NCBI GenBank assembly: GCA_963922205.1
Contig: CAWUHX010000017.1
Location: forward strand, 62,001 to 126,000
Length of the DNA: 64,000 bases
From: Romanomermis culicivorax
Lineage: Eukaryota; Nematoda; Enoplea; Mermithida; Mermithidae
Direction: 5' to 3'
The notes below the pieces were generated by a model. The model saw only the letters and a program-made list of their open reading frames with translations, ran no database searches and was not told where the DNA came from. Both the position numbers and the translations under genes were made by a program. Shown here in pieces: positions 1 to 10,817 of the stretch. Numbering within the stretch: the first letter of the stretch is position 1; every line of letters begins with the position of its first letter.

Positions 1-537
1 ACAAATGTTGTTGTCCAGTCCGCGAAATATTTTTATAATTTGCAAAACATTGCCTTGCCATCATACTTGCACAGCATATAAATTCTGCTGGGGGTCAACC
101 AAGACAGGGGGTGGGATAGAAATTTTTTTCGTTCTTAATAACGAGGAGAAAGGTCTTAAAAAGGTCGTCTAACATCCAAGAAGTATATTCTTCAACCCAT
201 ATTAGCCAGATATGTTAAATTATTTGCTGAGACAGCACTTTTTAAACTGTTAATTTTACTTTTTTGGAATAGAGTATACGTTGTTTAGAAAAATTTTTAA
301 ACTACAGCATCATTTCCATTTTCGTGATAACTTTCTCTTCTCTCTTGCTCATTTTCCTTCGTCATTTTCTCAATCATTGCTGGGGCAGTCAAATCTGTTG
401 GGGGTCAGCGAGAATTTGCTGGGGGTGAGTCAAAGTCTGCTGGGGGTCAAACCCCTAACCCCCTCACGTGCATGTATGCTTGCTGTCTGTATTTTTACTT
501 TTCTACGATCTTCAACCGCAGCAAGTGTCTTTTTCAG
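1..537. repeat. Upstream intron of GATB with GC-rich tandem repeat
   Basis: No exon is visible before the acceptor at 536-537. Four imperfect units of about 20 bp with the core CTGCTGGGGGTCA lie at 374-452, and a fifth copy is at 83-97. The array ends in the inverse-type run AACCCCTAACCCCC (453-466). Open frames over this stretch are repeat-driven. Confidence 0.6.
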
Positions 538-3500
538 GAGGACAATTGCGAGTTGACGCCAATGTGTCTATCAAACAAAGCGAAAAATTTCTCGGCATTA
601 AAACGGAAATAAAAAATTTGAATAGCGTCAAATTCGTTAAAAAGGCGATTGGTAAAAGTTATTACAGTCTTTAAAAACTAACTATCAACGAAGGAGAAAT
701 AATTTTTTAGGGTAGTCAGCTAGTTACGCGTACTCCTCACTAGTCAATGACTAAAAATTAAGTTTCCGGCGTCCAAAACATTGATTGTTATATCGATTGG
801 CTCAGTACAATAAATTTTTCCGTTACATTTCTGTTCAAAAAATCAATTCTGATGACGACGATTAACTTTAAAACGAGAGATGATATAAAAGTGTTTAGTA
901 TTGTGATTATACTGACTACTTTAGAAAAAAATTTTTAGTGTCAACTTATTTGCAGAATATGAATTAGGACGCCATATTGAATGTCTACGATCTGGAATTC
1001 CCATCGTCAATCAAACTATGACTTACGATTACAAAACGGGGTACTCAACTGAATGCCAAATAACGCGCTATTAATTTTTTAAAACAGTGTATTTACATGT
1101 ATGCAGAGAAACGTCACCTATGCGAGATAAAGAAGTGCGGCAAGATTACAGATATATGCCGGAGCCAAACTTACCTCCTTTGCGTCTTTACGAGAAAGAA
1201 ATTAAAGATATGAAGGATCCGTACGTTTGTCTGGAAAAGCTGCGGGCCGACATGCCGCTTTTACGTAGAACTAAGCGAAATGAATGGATTTGTAAACGTA
1301 AAATTCCGATGACTACGGTCTTGGCACTTGAGGTAACTATTCCTAGAATATCGTGGCGACTGACTTCTGTCGAAGTCAACTATATGTTTTCCCTTATTGA
1401 AACATAGGAAATAGAGAGAAACGTCAGAAGTGTGAAATATTTTTACAAATCTGTATTATTACTCATTATAAGTTGACTTAATTAAATATCATAATTTTAT
1501 GCTGAATTAAGTTTACTATAAATGTTGGAAGTTTGTCTTGAGCATTAGCATCCTGACAGTGACTAGCCATTTAAGTGAAAAAACTTTGGGATAGTACTCA
1601 CGCAGATTTAGTACGAAAAGTTTCTATTGGCCGTAAATCATTGACGATGAAGAAACAAGTTTTGGGCCTCTGTATAATTGAATCCATTTCTTTTCAAGAA
1701 AGTGCCAGATAAACTTCGTTTTCTGGATTTGTGCTTTCATTCCTCTCCTACGGTTGATTCCGAATATCTAGCGAATCAAATAATGAGAGCCCCAATGGAT
1801 TTCGGCCAAAAGTAAATTTTAGAATTCCGACCATTTACTGTTTTTTTCGAAATTGTCTCAAAAATATTTCAGGAATCGAATGCTGCCGCAAAATTTCTCT
1901 CACTTTTGTGATTTACTGAAAAATAACTTGATAACATCGGCAACATTTGAGCAAGTAAGTGTCTCCGCTTTCTTATATTTTTTCGCAGCTTTTCCAAACT
2001 ACGCGACTGATACCGAATCTCCATCTGATTTTGCATTTTTACGCTTATTTAAAATTTGCTATTTTTTCAGCTATTGTCGTCGTATAATTTTGCGGATGGA
2101 CAGACTTTACCAGATCAAGTATATAAACGTTTTTTAAAATTTACAATATTGTTTTCTGTTTATAAAACCAGCGCATTTTAAAATCTCTTTCCGTAAACTG
2201 TAAAAATTTTTCCTTTGATTAGCGAAGCTATACTTCGAATTAGTCGTGCTGAATGTCATACAGATCTGATCAATAAGGAAGGATATCTGTTGAACTGTAG
2301 TTTCTCGGCGTACATTAATGAAAACGAAGATATATGTATTTTTTCAGCCGGAAGTTTGTTTCAGAAAAAAATTCTTTTTCGGCGCGAAACGCTAAAAAAA
2401 TCTTCTTTCCACTTGTTTTTGCTAAAAAACCATTTTCTACAAAAAGGAACCTTTTCCAGTTTTTCTTCGTTCCTAAAAGTGATGGGTTCTCAGCGTAGCC
2501 TCTATGATAGCTACAAGGTTTTTCGAATCTCCCATATAGTCGACAATTGTAGAGATTCATGTGGCCATTCGCTTCAATTTCTTAATGTATGAGTATGATG
2601 GCTTTGGAAAGACAGATGCTGATCATCCTTGCACGGTATGAACTTGTTAGAAACAATCGTGTTTTTCCCTAGGTTCCACGTTGTTCCTAATGTGCTTCAT
2701 GATCCTGTAATCGAGCTTTTTTTATTTAATTATTCTCATCTTTGGTAGGATGAGCAAAAGAAGGCATGGTATATTATCAACGATAAAGATCGGCTTGATG
2801 CTTTATGCGATCAAATTTTATCTAGTGAAGCAAAAGCTGTAAGTTTCCTCTTTGAATGGGCTCGTGCGACTGAATACTAAATAATGGCGAAAACATAGGG
2901 TTTTTCGGAATCTTATTCACTCCATGTTCGATCATGTATAATAATGACCTACAGAAAAAAATTGAATCAACAATGAAGTGTTACACATAAATATGTAGGC
3001 AAATTTTCAGATGCGTCGAATTTAATTAAGATAAACAATTGTATTGTTTCAACAAGTAAAATCAGCTTGCCTTGCACGTTATTCTGACATATGTTCCCAG
3101 AAATATTCCAATCTTACAATTAGGGTTGTCCCGGGGTAGACATTTTAGCCGGGGCCGGGGCAGACATATAACATATTAACATATACGTCACTAGTGGTAC
3201 CATACTTCATGTATCACATCGAAAAAATTTTAAGGTGATTCTTTTTCTTTTTATTTCATGTTAGCTATGATACTGCATTGATTGATAGGTTAGATAGGGT
3301 CTGATGCAGACAAAAAAATTAAATTTTTAAGATAATTGTCATTTCTATGTATTAGGGAACTCATTCTTTTCCCGAAGTAACTGCACTGCATACATGAACT
3401 TGTATTGATTCATCTGCAGGGTTTTTTAGCATGGTGCTAATGGAACCAGAGCCTTGCTAATGGGAATTTTTGGATGTTAGCGTGCATGCTAATGACTGGA

Positions 3501-4238
3501 AGAGAGAAACTTTTGAAAAAAGCTCGAGAAGAAAGTTGGAGATATCACAAAATTGTGGCGAAAAATCAAAAATCACCATTTTCCCCAATAACAACTTTGT
3601 CAACATGCTCATTCTCTTTGTCACTTTTGCATAGTGAATGAGTGTGGCTCGAATCTGAATTCGCTTCAGCTCTAACTTCTTGGACACTACTTAGGTAATT
3701 TGAAAACATGTTTTGACATGTATGCTGAATTGTAGGCAAATCAGTAATAATGAATAGCTAATATAATTGTACGTATTCTGAAAAAATCAATTGAAGTTGA
3801 AGTGCAGTTCCGGGTATAATGAAAACTTTTAAACATTTATCCAAATAGAACATGAATTTAGTGATTCCTAAAAGTATTACTATCAAACTAATTACTGAAT
3901 ATTTACTTGTCACAGTCTAAACTTCAATTTTATTATAAATCGAGCTTGTTATACTATCAAAAATACTAATTTTTTGTAGTCTTGCCCCGAACCGGGGCAA
4001 CCCTAGCCCCGGCCCGGGGCCGAGGCAGCTGTGCCGGTGCCGGGGCCGGAGCCTGGGACAACCTTACTTACAATTTGATATATTGTAGTGTTTGTAAACT
4101 ATTCAGATTTCCGATTATAAAAATGGTGTAACGAAGACGATGAAACGATTTGTGCGATTGGCTCAAGTATCCTTAAACGGCAGAGGCTGTTCGATTCAAT
4201 TGGAAGACATTTTTGGACGTAAATTGCAGGAGAAATAA
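538..4238 (+). CDS. GATB: Glutamyl-tRNA(Gln) amidotransferase subunit B, mitochondrial (C-terminal part, 8 exons)
   Basis: GatB is the kinase and tRNA-binding subunit of GatCAB, which converts Glu-tRNA(Gln) to Gln-tRNA(Gln) in mitochondria. Exons read as 538-651, 956-1040, 1107-1332, 1699-1811, 1873-1954, 2071-2118, 2749-2838 and 4107-4238 (TAA); every junction is GT-AG and in phase, giving about 295 residues of the C-terminal half. Exon 1 has the family signature LRVDANVSI followed by [10 protein letters not shown], and exon 3 has [20 protein letters not shown]. Exons 5-8 match the helical C-terminal (YqeY-like) tRNA-binding region, ending ...[13 protein letters not shown]...KLQEK. The N-terminal half lies upstream of the window. 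Exon 4 is poorly conserved and is placed mainly by phase and position. A possible AATAAA (4234-4239) overlaps the stop. The last intron holds a hAT-like element. Identity is seen from motifs; exon 4 is inferred. Confidence 0.9.
3121..4066. mobile_element. hAT-like non-autonomous element in last GATB intron
   Basis: The element is 946 bp. Its ends are TAGGGTTGTCCC and GGGACAACCTTA (11 of 12 complementary). It is flanked by a perfect 8-bp duplication CTTACAAT at 3113-3120 and 4067-4074. Both ends carry CCGGGGC-rich subterminal repeats (3130-3165 and 3975-4055), in sharp contrast to the AT-rich interior. No transposase is seen. The 8-bp duplication points to the hAT superfamily. It sits wholly inside an intron. 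Confidence 0.85.
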
Positions 4239-4239
4239 A
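4234..4239 (+). promoter_or_regulatory. Possible poly(A) signal of GATB overlapping the stop codon
   Basis: AATAAA starts two bases before the TAA stop (4236-4238). If used, the 3' UTR would be very short, in keeping with the 173-bp gap to GEMIN8. No better hexamer was noticed before the next ATG. Confidence 0.4.
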
Positions 4240-4410
4240 TTTTTTCTCGATTTAGTCGTTTTGTCTTCATTGATTGCTATATTTCTGGTTCATATACTTT
4301 GAATGAGAATTGCTTTCACTGCTACGAGCTTAAAATGCTGGAATGATCAGCCTTGAGCATGGAACTTCAATTCATATTGACATTACTTAATCACCTCAGT
4401 TTTTGTTTAG

Positions 4411-4412
4411 AA
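4411..4412 (+). promoter_or_regulatory. Acceptor-like AG directly before the GEMIN8 start codon
   Basis: The run TTTTTGTTTAG ends at 4410, one base before the ATG at 4412, and looks like a 3' splice acceptor. No GATB or GEMIN8 coding exon needs it. It could be the acceptor of a 5'-UTR intron or a spliced-leader trans-splice site. A second AG (CCTCAG) ends at 4399. Function is inferred. Confidence 0.4.
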
Positions 4413-7400
4413 TGGCGACAAATTTTAACGATTTTTGGAAATGTGCAATTTTCAACAGATTTTGGCAAACGTATTACCACACCCAAGCGTGGTCGCAGCA
4501 TTATCTAAATGGTAGCCCGATAAATTATCGCACATTTAGCGAAGCATTTTCTTCTCGATGCACGGAAACAATAGAGTCTGCGAGTGAAAACGGACAAAAC
4601 TCGGGCGTATCGACGAATACTGATTTGAAAGATCTTTTGATTTTGATGCCACCACCGCCGCCTCCACCGTTGCACTGCTGCCCGCATAGGAAGAAAAATA
4701 AAAGAAGGCAGAACAGCAAAAAGCGTCGAAAAAGTAGACAAAACCGAGGAACAATAGGGGACGAAGTAATCGTCATACCAGATATGACTATCGATCCAGG
4801 TTTCGTTGAATTTCTATCACATTCACTCAAACATCGATTAGAAAGTGAGTCTGTATCTAAGACCATTTCATGTCATGAGTAAGAGAATTTACTTGACATA
4901 TTTTCGGTAAATCGAATTTATAGGGAAAATCGATGCATTTTTATAGCTGTCAGCGGGCTTTTCATGCACTGTGCGGAGTTTTTTGGCCGAACAGAAATTC
5001 TAGGTCGAGTGAATCTGTTGAGTGAATCGACGTGCATTTTCTGGCGTTTTAAAAAATCAAAATCAAATTATAACGTAATTTGCGTCTATTCGATCACGGT
5101 CTCGGCCGTTATGTTCGCTTGTCTCTTTGTAACATTGTTGAATGCAACTACTGTGCTTAGCGTATTTCTTGATTTTCAAACTTATTCATTTTTGTGCTCT
5201 GCAAATCACTCTACATGCTTGAAAAGCTTGAAATTTTGAGTACACTCATGGCTCTAAACAGTGAGAAAAGTGTTTTTTGCTCGATGATTCCAAAATAATG
5301 ATCTTACGTAGTGCTTCACACCGGGTACCCTGGTCAATTTGATAAATGAAACTCGGGTCTCAACAGGATATTGTATAAACAAAATATTTATATATTATTA
5401 CTTGTATTTATGTGCAGTTGCAGCCGTTCTATTTCACTTTGGCGTCCGTCCCAACTTGGCGTCCATCCTAACTTGGCATCCGTCCTAACTTGGCGTCCAA
5501 TGCTATATTAGAGGCTAAATATAAAAATCTCAACTTGGCGTCCAGTGTTGAAGGAACATATTCTAATAATCCTAACTTGGCGTCTGTCCTAACTTGGCTT
5601 CCATTCCCAACGTGGCGTCCAACGCATTATAAAATCAAAGTTAAATTTCTTTCGATCTCCGAATTCATATTTATTTGTTCTTTGTCTTTAACTTTACTAC
5701 ATTTTACATAACTACATTATTACATTTCTTTTTCTCCTCTGAGACCCTTTATGCAGGTATCCCCATCTATAATTTGTATACCAACTGTATTAATTCATTT
5801 TAATACATCTTTATTACGACACTAACCAAATACAAAATGAATAAAAGGGAGTAATAGAAAAAATGGAAGGGAAAATAGAAAGAGGAAGAAAAAAAGCGGA
5901 AAAAGAAAAATAACAAAAAAAAAATAAGATACCGTACTGGGGAATAAAGTGGGGCTGCGGCCCTCGCCAACCAAGTTTCATTGGAATAACCTGGGAATTA
6001 AGGAGCCAGACAAGGGTCAAAAAATCAACCATAATTAAGCCAGGAACTTATTTGTTGCATTCCTTTCAGCTATGTAAGCTGCAGTAAACAAACTGACAAA
6101 AATGTACGGAGCTCCGGATCACCTTTATCCATAGCTGCTCTGCCAGAGCAACGGAGCAAAAAAGCAGCTCAGAGCTCTGGGATTATGGAGTTAAGAGCTG
6201 ATTCCTAGTTTGTCGCGAAATTATTTTACACTCGTTGCTTAATCATGAATTATCCATATTTTAGAGAACAACCCAATGGATTAACTGTATTTAAAAACTC
6301 AAATTCAAATGAACATCTTGAAGGGAAGTCTGTTAGATGTTGAGAACGTAGATAATTTAATCAGTTTTCGAAATTCTGGGAACCTACGAGTTTGCATGCA
6401 AAAATGCAATGTTTCTTTTGTGCTTTCCTCATTGGAAAACTGTTTCTATGTATAGAAAAATATGAGTAAAATTTACGCATATTGAATTACTGCTACGACT
6501 GTAATGATATGTGTGTATTACTCGCAAATGCATATTTTTTCAATTATCATTAAAAAGTGAATTTGGGTGAATTTTGATCCAAAGCATATAATACGCCAAG
6601 TTAAGACGGACGCCAAGTTAGGATCGACGCCAAGTTGAGATTTCTATATTTAGCCTCTAATATAGCATTGGGCGCCAAGTTAGGATGGACTACAAGTTTG
6701 GACGGACGCCAAAGTGGGATAGAACGATATAAAATATGCGTTCTGAATAGGGTATAAGAAGAAATAAAAATTGGAGGGATGCATCGTGTATAAAATCGAA
6801 GAGGCATAAAAACTGGCGGTAATGAACGGGTGGTGACAGTAGAACCTGGACCTAGCAGGTTGTCTAGTTAGGAAATTTCGAGTATCCGGGTAAATCCGGG
6901 CACCCTAAAGACCGGATACCCGGGTCCTAAAATTTTCAAAGTGTCAACCATTAATCTTACATCATTAGTCAACCAGTTGTTACATAATTTCTTGTTTAAA
7001 AGACTTCGTTTTCATTTGGGACAGAAAAAATTCATTATTCTTGCAGATAGAAAAAATTCATCATTCCTGCACAGTGCAGGAGCGTGTAGAAAAAAGCATG
7101 AGTATCAGTGTTGACTTCCAAATTTAATTTCACTCTTACGCATCCCATATTATGAAAAACTCGATCCGTTTCACTGAATTTGTTATTGTATTTAGACTGA
7201 ATGATCGAACTTATAGAAATATTCACCGTCTATAGTCCGTTTTTCTTCAAATGCTTCTAAATAATGAAAGTGGAAAGCAAGTACTATTTCATTTTTCACG
7301 GTTTGATGGTGAACAATATATCATATAGGACTGAAAATTTCTGACCATACTTCAACAATTTTCCCAGCGAAAAATTTTACAGTAAGCGCTCTATGTAAAT

Positions 7401-9448
7401 GATTTTAACTGCAGTACTGATTTTTGTCACTTTTCTGTTTGGAAGCATTTTATAAAAAACAGACTATAGGTGATCGTGGGTATCTGCATCTTAATGATCT
7501 GTTTCGCGGCGTAAATGCAACCCGCAGAATGCTTCTTTCCACTGCTTTAACTATTCATTATGATGTAGAAATATTGATAATTTTTCAGGACAAAAGTCTC
7601 GAAACGAATCGGAATCATGGTTACATGTCTTCGATGAGTACATGCCCATTGATAAAAGTGAGACTATGACTGAAAGACAAGATTACACGGACCGATTCTT
7701 TTATCCCTGGGGCTTTATCTTTCTACAGGAAATTTTTCGTGTTTTAATTTCTGATGTGACCGTTTGTTTTTCCAGAAGCCCAATGCTAATCTTTCAGGTT
7801 GACATTAAGTATTCCAAAAACATTTCGACGTGGAAAGATTCAGCGAAACACACAACAGCGATTCTCAAAACAGCGAAACTCAATACAGCGATTCTCAACT
7901 CAGCGAAATCTCAATTCAGCGAAGTCTAAATACAGCGGTTCTCAAAACAGCGAAGTCTCAAAACAGCGAATCTCAATTCAGCGAAGTCTCAATATAGCGA
8001 TTCTCAAAACAGCGAAGTATCAGAACAGATTCTCAAAATAGCAATTTTTCGAAACAGTTATCTTTAGAATGGAAAAATTGAGATTGGGCGGGGTAGACGT
8101 TTTGGCACATGGCCTATTTGATCTTCCTTTTTGATCTGGTGGATGTCGGTTGTCACACATTTTGACACCAATCGCCAGATTTCTGACATGGCTTTATAGC
8201 ATGTGTTTTCACGACATTACAGCTTTTTATTCTTGTTTCTTTATTATTAACATATCCATATGCATGTTTTTTGTTTCTTTTTTCCTTTATCGATTTATTT
8301 ATTTGAATATTCTGATTTTGTGCTACCTTTTGTATAATTTTTTCAGGTTGTGTACTTTTGTTCTATTTTTACCTACTTTTTACTACATTAATTTATTTCT
8401 CATGTCTTTATCATTCGTTTTTTGTTCTGCTTTTACTGCTTAATTATTTTATTCATTTCATCTTATTTGTTTGTTTTGTTCTATTTATTCCATCAATTTG
8501 ATTTTTTTGCAATGCAATTAAGCTGCATACAGAGCGACTTTAATGGAAAATCCTTATGATAATTTTTTGCTTTTATTTTTTCCAACGTTTAAGAAAATGC
8601 TCTTCTCACATAAGTTTTTTCGTAATTTTGGAATGGTCCGTTCGTGCATACCTACCGCAACTGCAGCACAAAAGCACGTCTAATTTAGATGGCTAAATGC
8701 AACTAAAAATAGACTATCTCAACCATCAAAAACGATTTTAATTTGCCTAATTTGCATATTGTGCGCGTTTACTCTAATGCATAGAAATTTTTAGTATTCG
8801 CTGTATTGGGATTCGCTGTTTTGAGAATTGCCGTATTGAGAATCGGTGTATTGAGACTTCGCTGTAATGAAAATCGCTGTATTGAGACTTCGCTGTAATG
8901 AGAATCGCTGTTTTGAGTTTCGCTGTTGTGGGTTTCGCTGTATTAGGGACACACCGGAAAGTGTACTATTTCGTTTAAAATGTTCGCATGTGGTTTGATA
9001 TTCTGATCGAACTACGGCGCGTCAAAATTTATGGGTTTTTACTGTAAACGACCGTATCGATTTGCTTCCTTGACATTTAAAACTTTGACATTCTGAAATT
9101 CACCACCTGTCGATCACAAAAGAATTCAGAATTCTGTCTTTAACGTCTATGCATTTTTCAGTGTTTTCGCTCTTCATTCGCCTATGTAATGTAGTTTTCT
9201 CACTTTTCCGTTCTTTACATTTCGCATCATTTTCAGTCGGTATTAATACGAGGAGTGTCCATTTAATCGACAGTTTAATGGCTCCGACCGGTGATTATGA
9301 GGAAATCCGTAGCGAAAACTTGCGTAAATTGTACGGCGTACATGCAAGAAATATCCTCGATCTCGAATGCAGTATTCAAACCCAGTTCGACGCTTATTTT
9401 GACAAGTATCATCCCCCGTTGTGGCCCAACATGCCGTTGAAACTTTGA
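4412..9448 (+). CDS. GEMIN8: Gemin8, SMN complex subunit (3 exons)
   Basis: Gemin8 bridges SMN to Gemin6/7 in the complex that loads Sm rings on spliceosomal snRNAs. Exons are 4412-4844, 7589-7657 and 9237-9448 (TGA), phases 1 and 1, giving 237 residues (human about 242). The N-terminal block (residues 8-33) has the family pattern FWKCAIFNRFWQTYY..AWSQHY. The C-terminal block has ENLRKLYG..ARNILDLE..IQTQFD...PLWPNMPLKL, the most conserved part of the family. Between them are a Pro7 run (80-86) and a very basic stretch (92-112) that could be a nuclear signal; neither belongs to the family patterns I know. The Met at 4412 gives the conserved N-terminus. Intron 1 holds a foldback-like element and a TA-flanked MITE; intron 2 holds another foldback-like element. 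AATAAA is at 9465-9470. Identity rests on the two end blocks, which are convincing together. Confidence 0.88.
5425..6726. mobile_element. Foldback-like element, arm word ACTTGGCGTCC
   Basis: It lies in GEMIN8 intron 1. The left arm (5425-5630) reiterates ACTTGGCGTCC about seven times. The right arm (6593-6726) carries the complement GGACGCCAAGT. The arms also share inverted single-copy pieces (TATATTAGAGGCTAAATATA at 5505-5524, with its inverse at about 6646-6665). The outermost ends match: CGTTCTAT..CACTTTGG against CCAAAGTG..ATAGAACG. The interior is AT-rich without an ORF. No clear target duplication was found. The architecture resembles Drosophila FB-type elements; the assignment is inferred. 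Confidence 0.75.
7233..7466. mobile_element. TA-flanked MITE, copy A (GEMIN8 intron 1)
   Basis: The 234-bp element has inverted ends TAGTCYGTTTTT and AAAAACAGACTA, extending into AAATGCTTC/GAAGCATTT. It is flanked by TA on both sides (7231-7232, 7467-7468), as in Tc1/mariner-type MITEs. Related copies lie at 9674-9825 (partial), 15601-15845 and 35726-35955 (partial). Confidence 0.75.
7841..8940. mobile_element. Foldback-like element, arm word CAGCGAARTCTCAAAA, copy 1
   Basis: It lies in GEMIN8 intron 2. The left arm (7841-8040) has about eleven imperfect 15-16-bp units such as CAGCGATTCTCAAAA; the right arm (8795-8940) has the inverse TTTTGAGAATCGCTG units. The outermost ends pair: CAGCGAAACACACAACAGCG against CGCTGTTGTGGGTTTCGCTG. 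The T-rich interior gives hydrophobic open frames that I regard as non-coding. The interior is shared with the copy starting at 10209. Confidence 0.8.
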
Positions 9449-9464
9449 AAACAGTCACATTATA

Positions 9465-9470
9465 AATAAA
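9465..9470 (+). promoter_or_regulatory. Poly(A) signal of GEMIN8
   Basis: AATAAA lies 17 bp after the TGA stop at 9446-9448 and is the first hexamer downstream. Confidence 0.6.
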
Positions 9471-9673
9471 AATGTGGAGTATGACTTTTCTTTTTTTATG
9501 TCGTATTTGTATTATAAACTAAGGCATCTTTTGTACATGATTATGTTGAAGACAAATTTTTCGAATCATAGTCGGTCGTGATGTGAATTTTTAAAAATAA
9601 AATTTCTATCGAAATTTTTTCGATCACCCGACATTTGTCATTGCGGCATTAAAAATGGTAAAATCAAAGAACT

Positions 9674-9825
9674 ACAGTCAGTTTTTATAAAATGCTTCCA
9701 AATAGAAAAGTGACACAAATCAGTACTGTCTTCAAAATCGCTTACATAAATCTCTTATCGTAAAATTTTTCACTCGAAAAGTTGTGAAAGATGAGGTCAG
9801 TAAGTTCGCAAATTTCCAGGTAGCC
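9674..9825. mobile_element. TA-flanked MITE, copy B (3'-truncated)
   Basis: It shares the left half of copy C (TTTATAAAATGCTTCCAAAT..GTGACACAAATCAGTACTG) and stops where a GC-rich block begins near 9826. Confidence 0.65.
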
Positions 9826-10195
9826 ACTCTACCACCGATTGCATCGCCTGTTGCGACTGCGGCAGTGCCCGTCACAAAAATCCAGGTCTGGGCGCGTGAC
9901 TTAGATGAGCAATATCAAGTCTACGGGTTCAGAGGAAAATGCACGGTGGCACTTTTTGTGCATCGTCACATTCCCCTCCTAGGGAAGAATGACGCCCTCG
10001 TCACAACATCATTCCCCCTGCTGAGGCAGGCAAGGGCTGGTACGGTCACCATGTAACGGTTCTCGCACACTGGGTGGTAGCTTCTCTACCACCGACTGCA
10101 CAGCCCAGCATCGCCTGTTGCGACTGCAAGTCACAGGCCCAGACCTACCACCCAGTGTGCGAGAACCGTTACAACTCTATAGGTTCTCTGAAAGG
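9826..10195 (+). repeat. GC-rich island with perfect 28-bp inverted repeat
   Basis: This block is far more GC-rich than its surroundings. It contains two partial direct repeats (CTACCACCGAYTGCA and ATCGCCTGTTGCGACTGC). A perfect 28-bp inverted repeat, 10053-10080 against 10145-10172, has a 64-nt loop. A frame open at 9784-10056 reads like protein (VWARDLDEQYQVYGFRGKC), but I cannot assign it. It is probably a fragment of a foreign or mobile sequence. Confidence 0.6.
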
Positions 10196-10817
10196 TTTCA
10201 CCCCTATTCAGCGAAACTCAATACAGCGATTCTCAAAACAGGGTCTATACCATGTGTTTTACGACATTACAGCATTCTATTTGTTTATTATCAACATGAC
10301 CTACGTGCATGTTTTTTGTTTCTTTTTTCCCTTATTGACTTATTCCCTTTTATGTCTTATTTTGAGTCACTTTTTGTTTAAATTTTTCAGGTCATGTACT
10401 TTTGTTTAATCTACCAACTTTTTATTACATTCTTTTACTTTTCGTTTCTTTATTATTTGTTTTTTTCTGCCTTTACTGCTTAATTATTTTATTCATTTGA
10501 TTTTATTTACTTACGTCATTTTGTTTTATTTATTTCATTAATTTTTTTGCAATTAAACTCCATACAAAACAAATTTTAATCGAGGATTCTTATGATAATT
10601 TTTTGTTTTTGTTTTCTTCCAAACGTTTTGCAAAAATGTCTTTCTGACAGATATTTTTTGTGATTTCGTAATGGTCCGTCCGTGCTTACATATACCTTGC
10701 AACTATAGCACAAAAGCATGTGAAACTTAGATGGCGAAATGATGCAACTAAAAATATACTATCTACTAGCCAGAACGATTTTAATACTAGTTTATTAGAA
10801 AATGCCCAGATGGGCAG

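Noticed and set aside
4505-4866. Minus-strand open frames up to 113 codons over GEMIN8 exon 1
   Set aside because: Shadow of a true exon on the other strand (poly-Gly and Phe/Leu text mirror the poly-Pro and basic blocks).
7841-8040. CRISPR-like array of CAGCGA repeats
   Set aside because: Units are 15-16 bp, imperfect, without unique spacers of constant length, and have an inverted partner array; the host is a eukaryote.
8150-8443. 97-codon hydrophobic frame
   Set aside because: Lies inside a foldback-like element; the T-rich sequence gives Phe/Leu/Ile runs. A similar frame in the second copy is not conserved.
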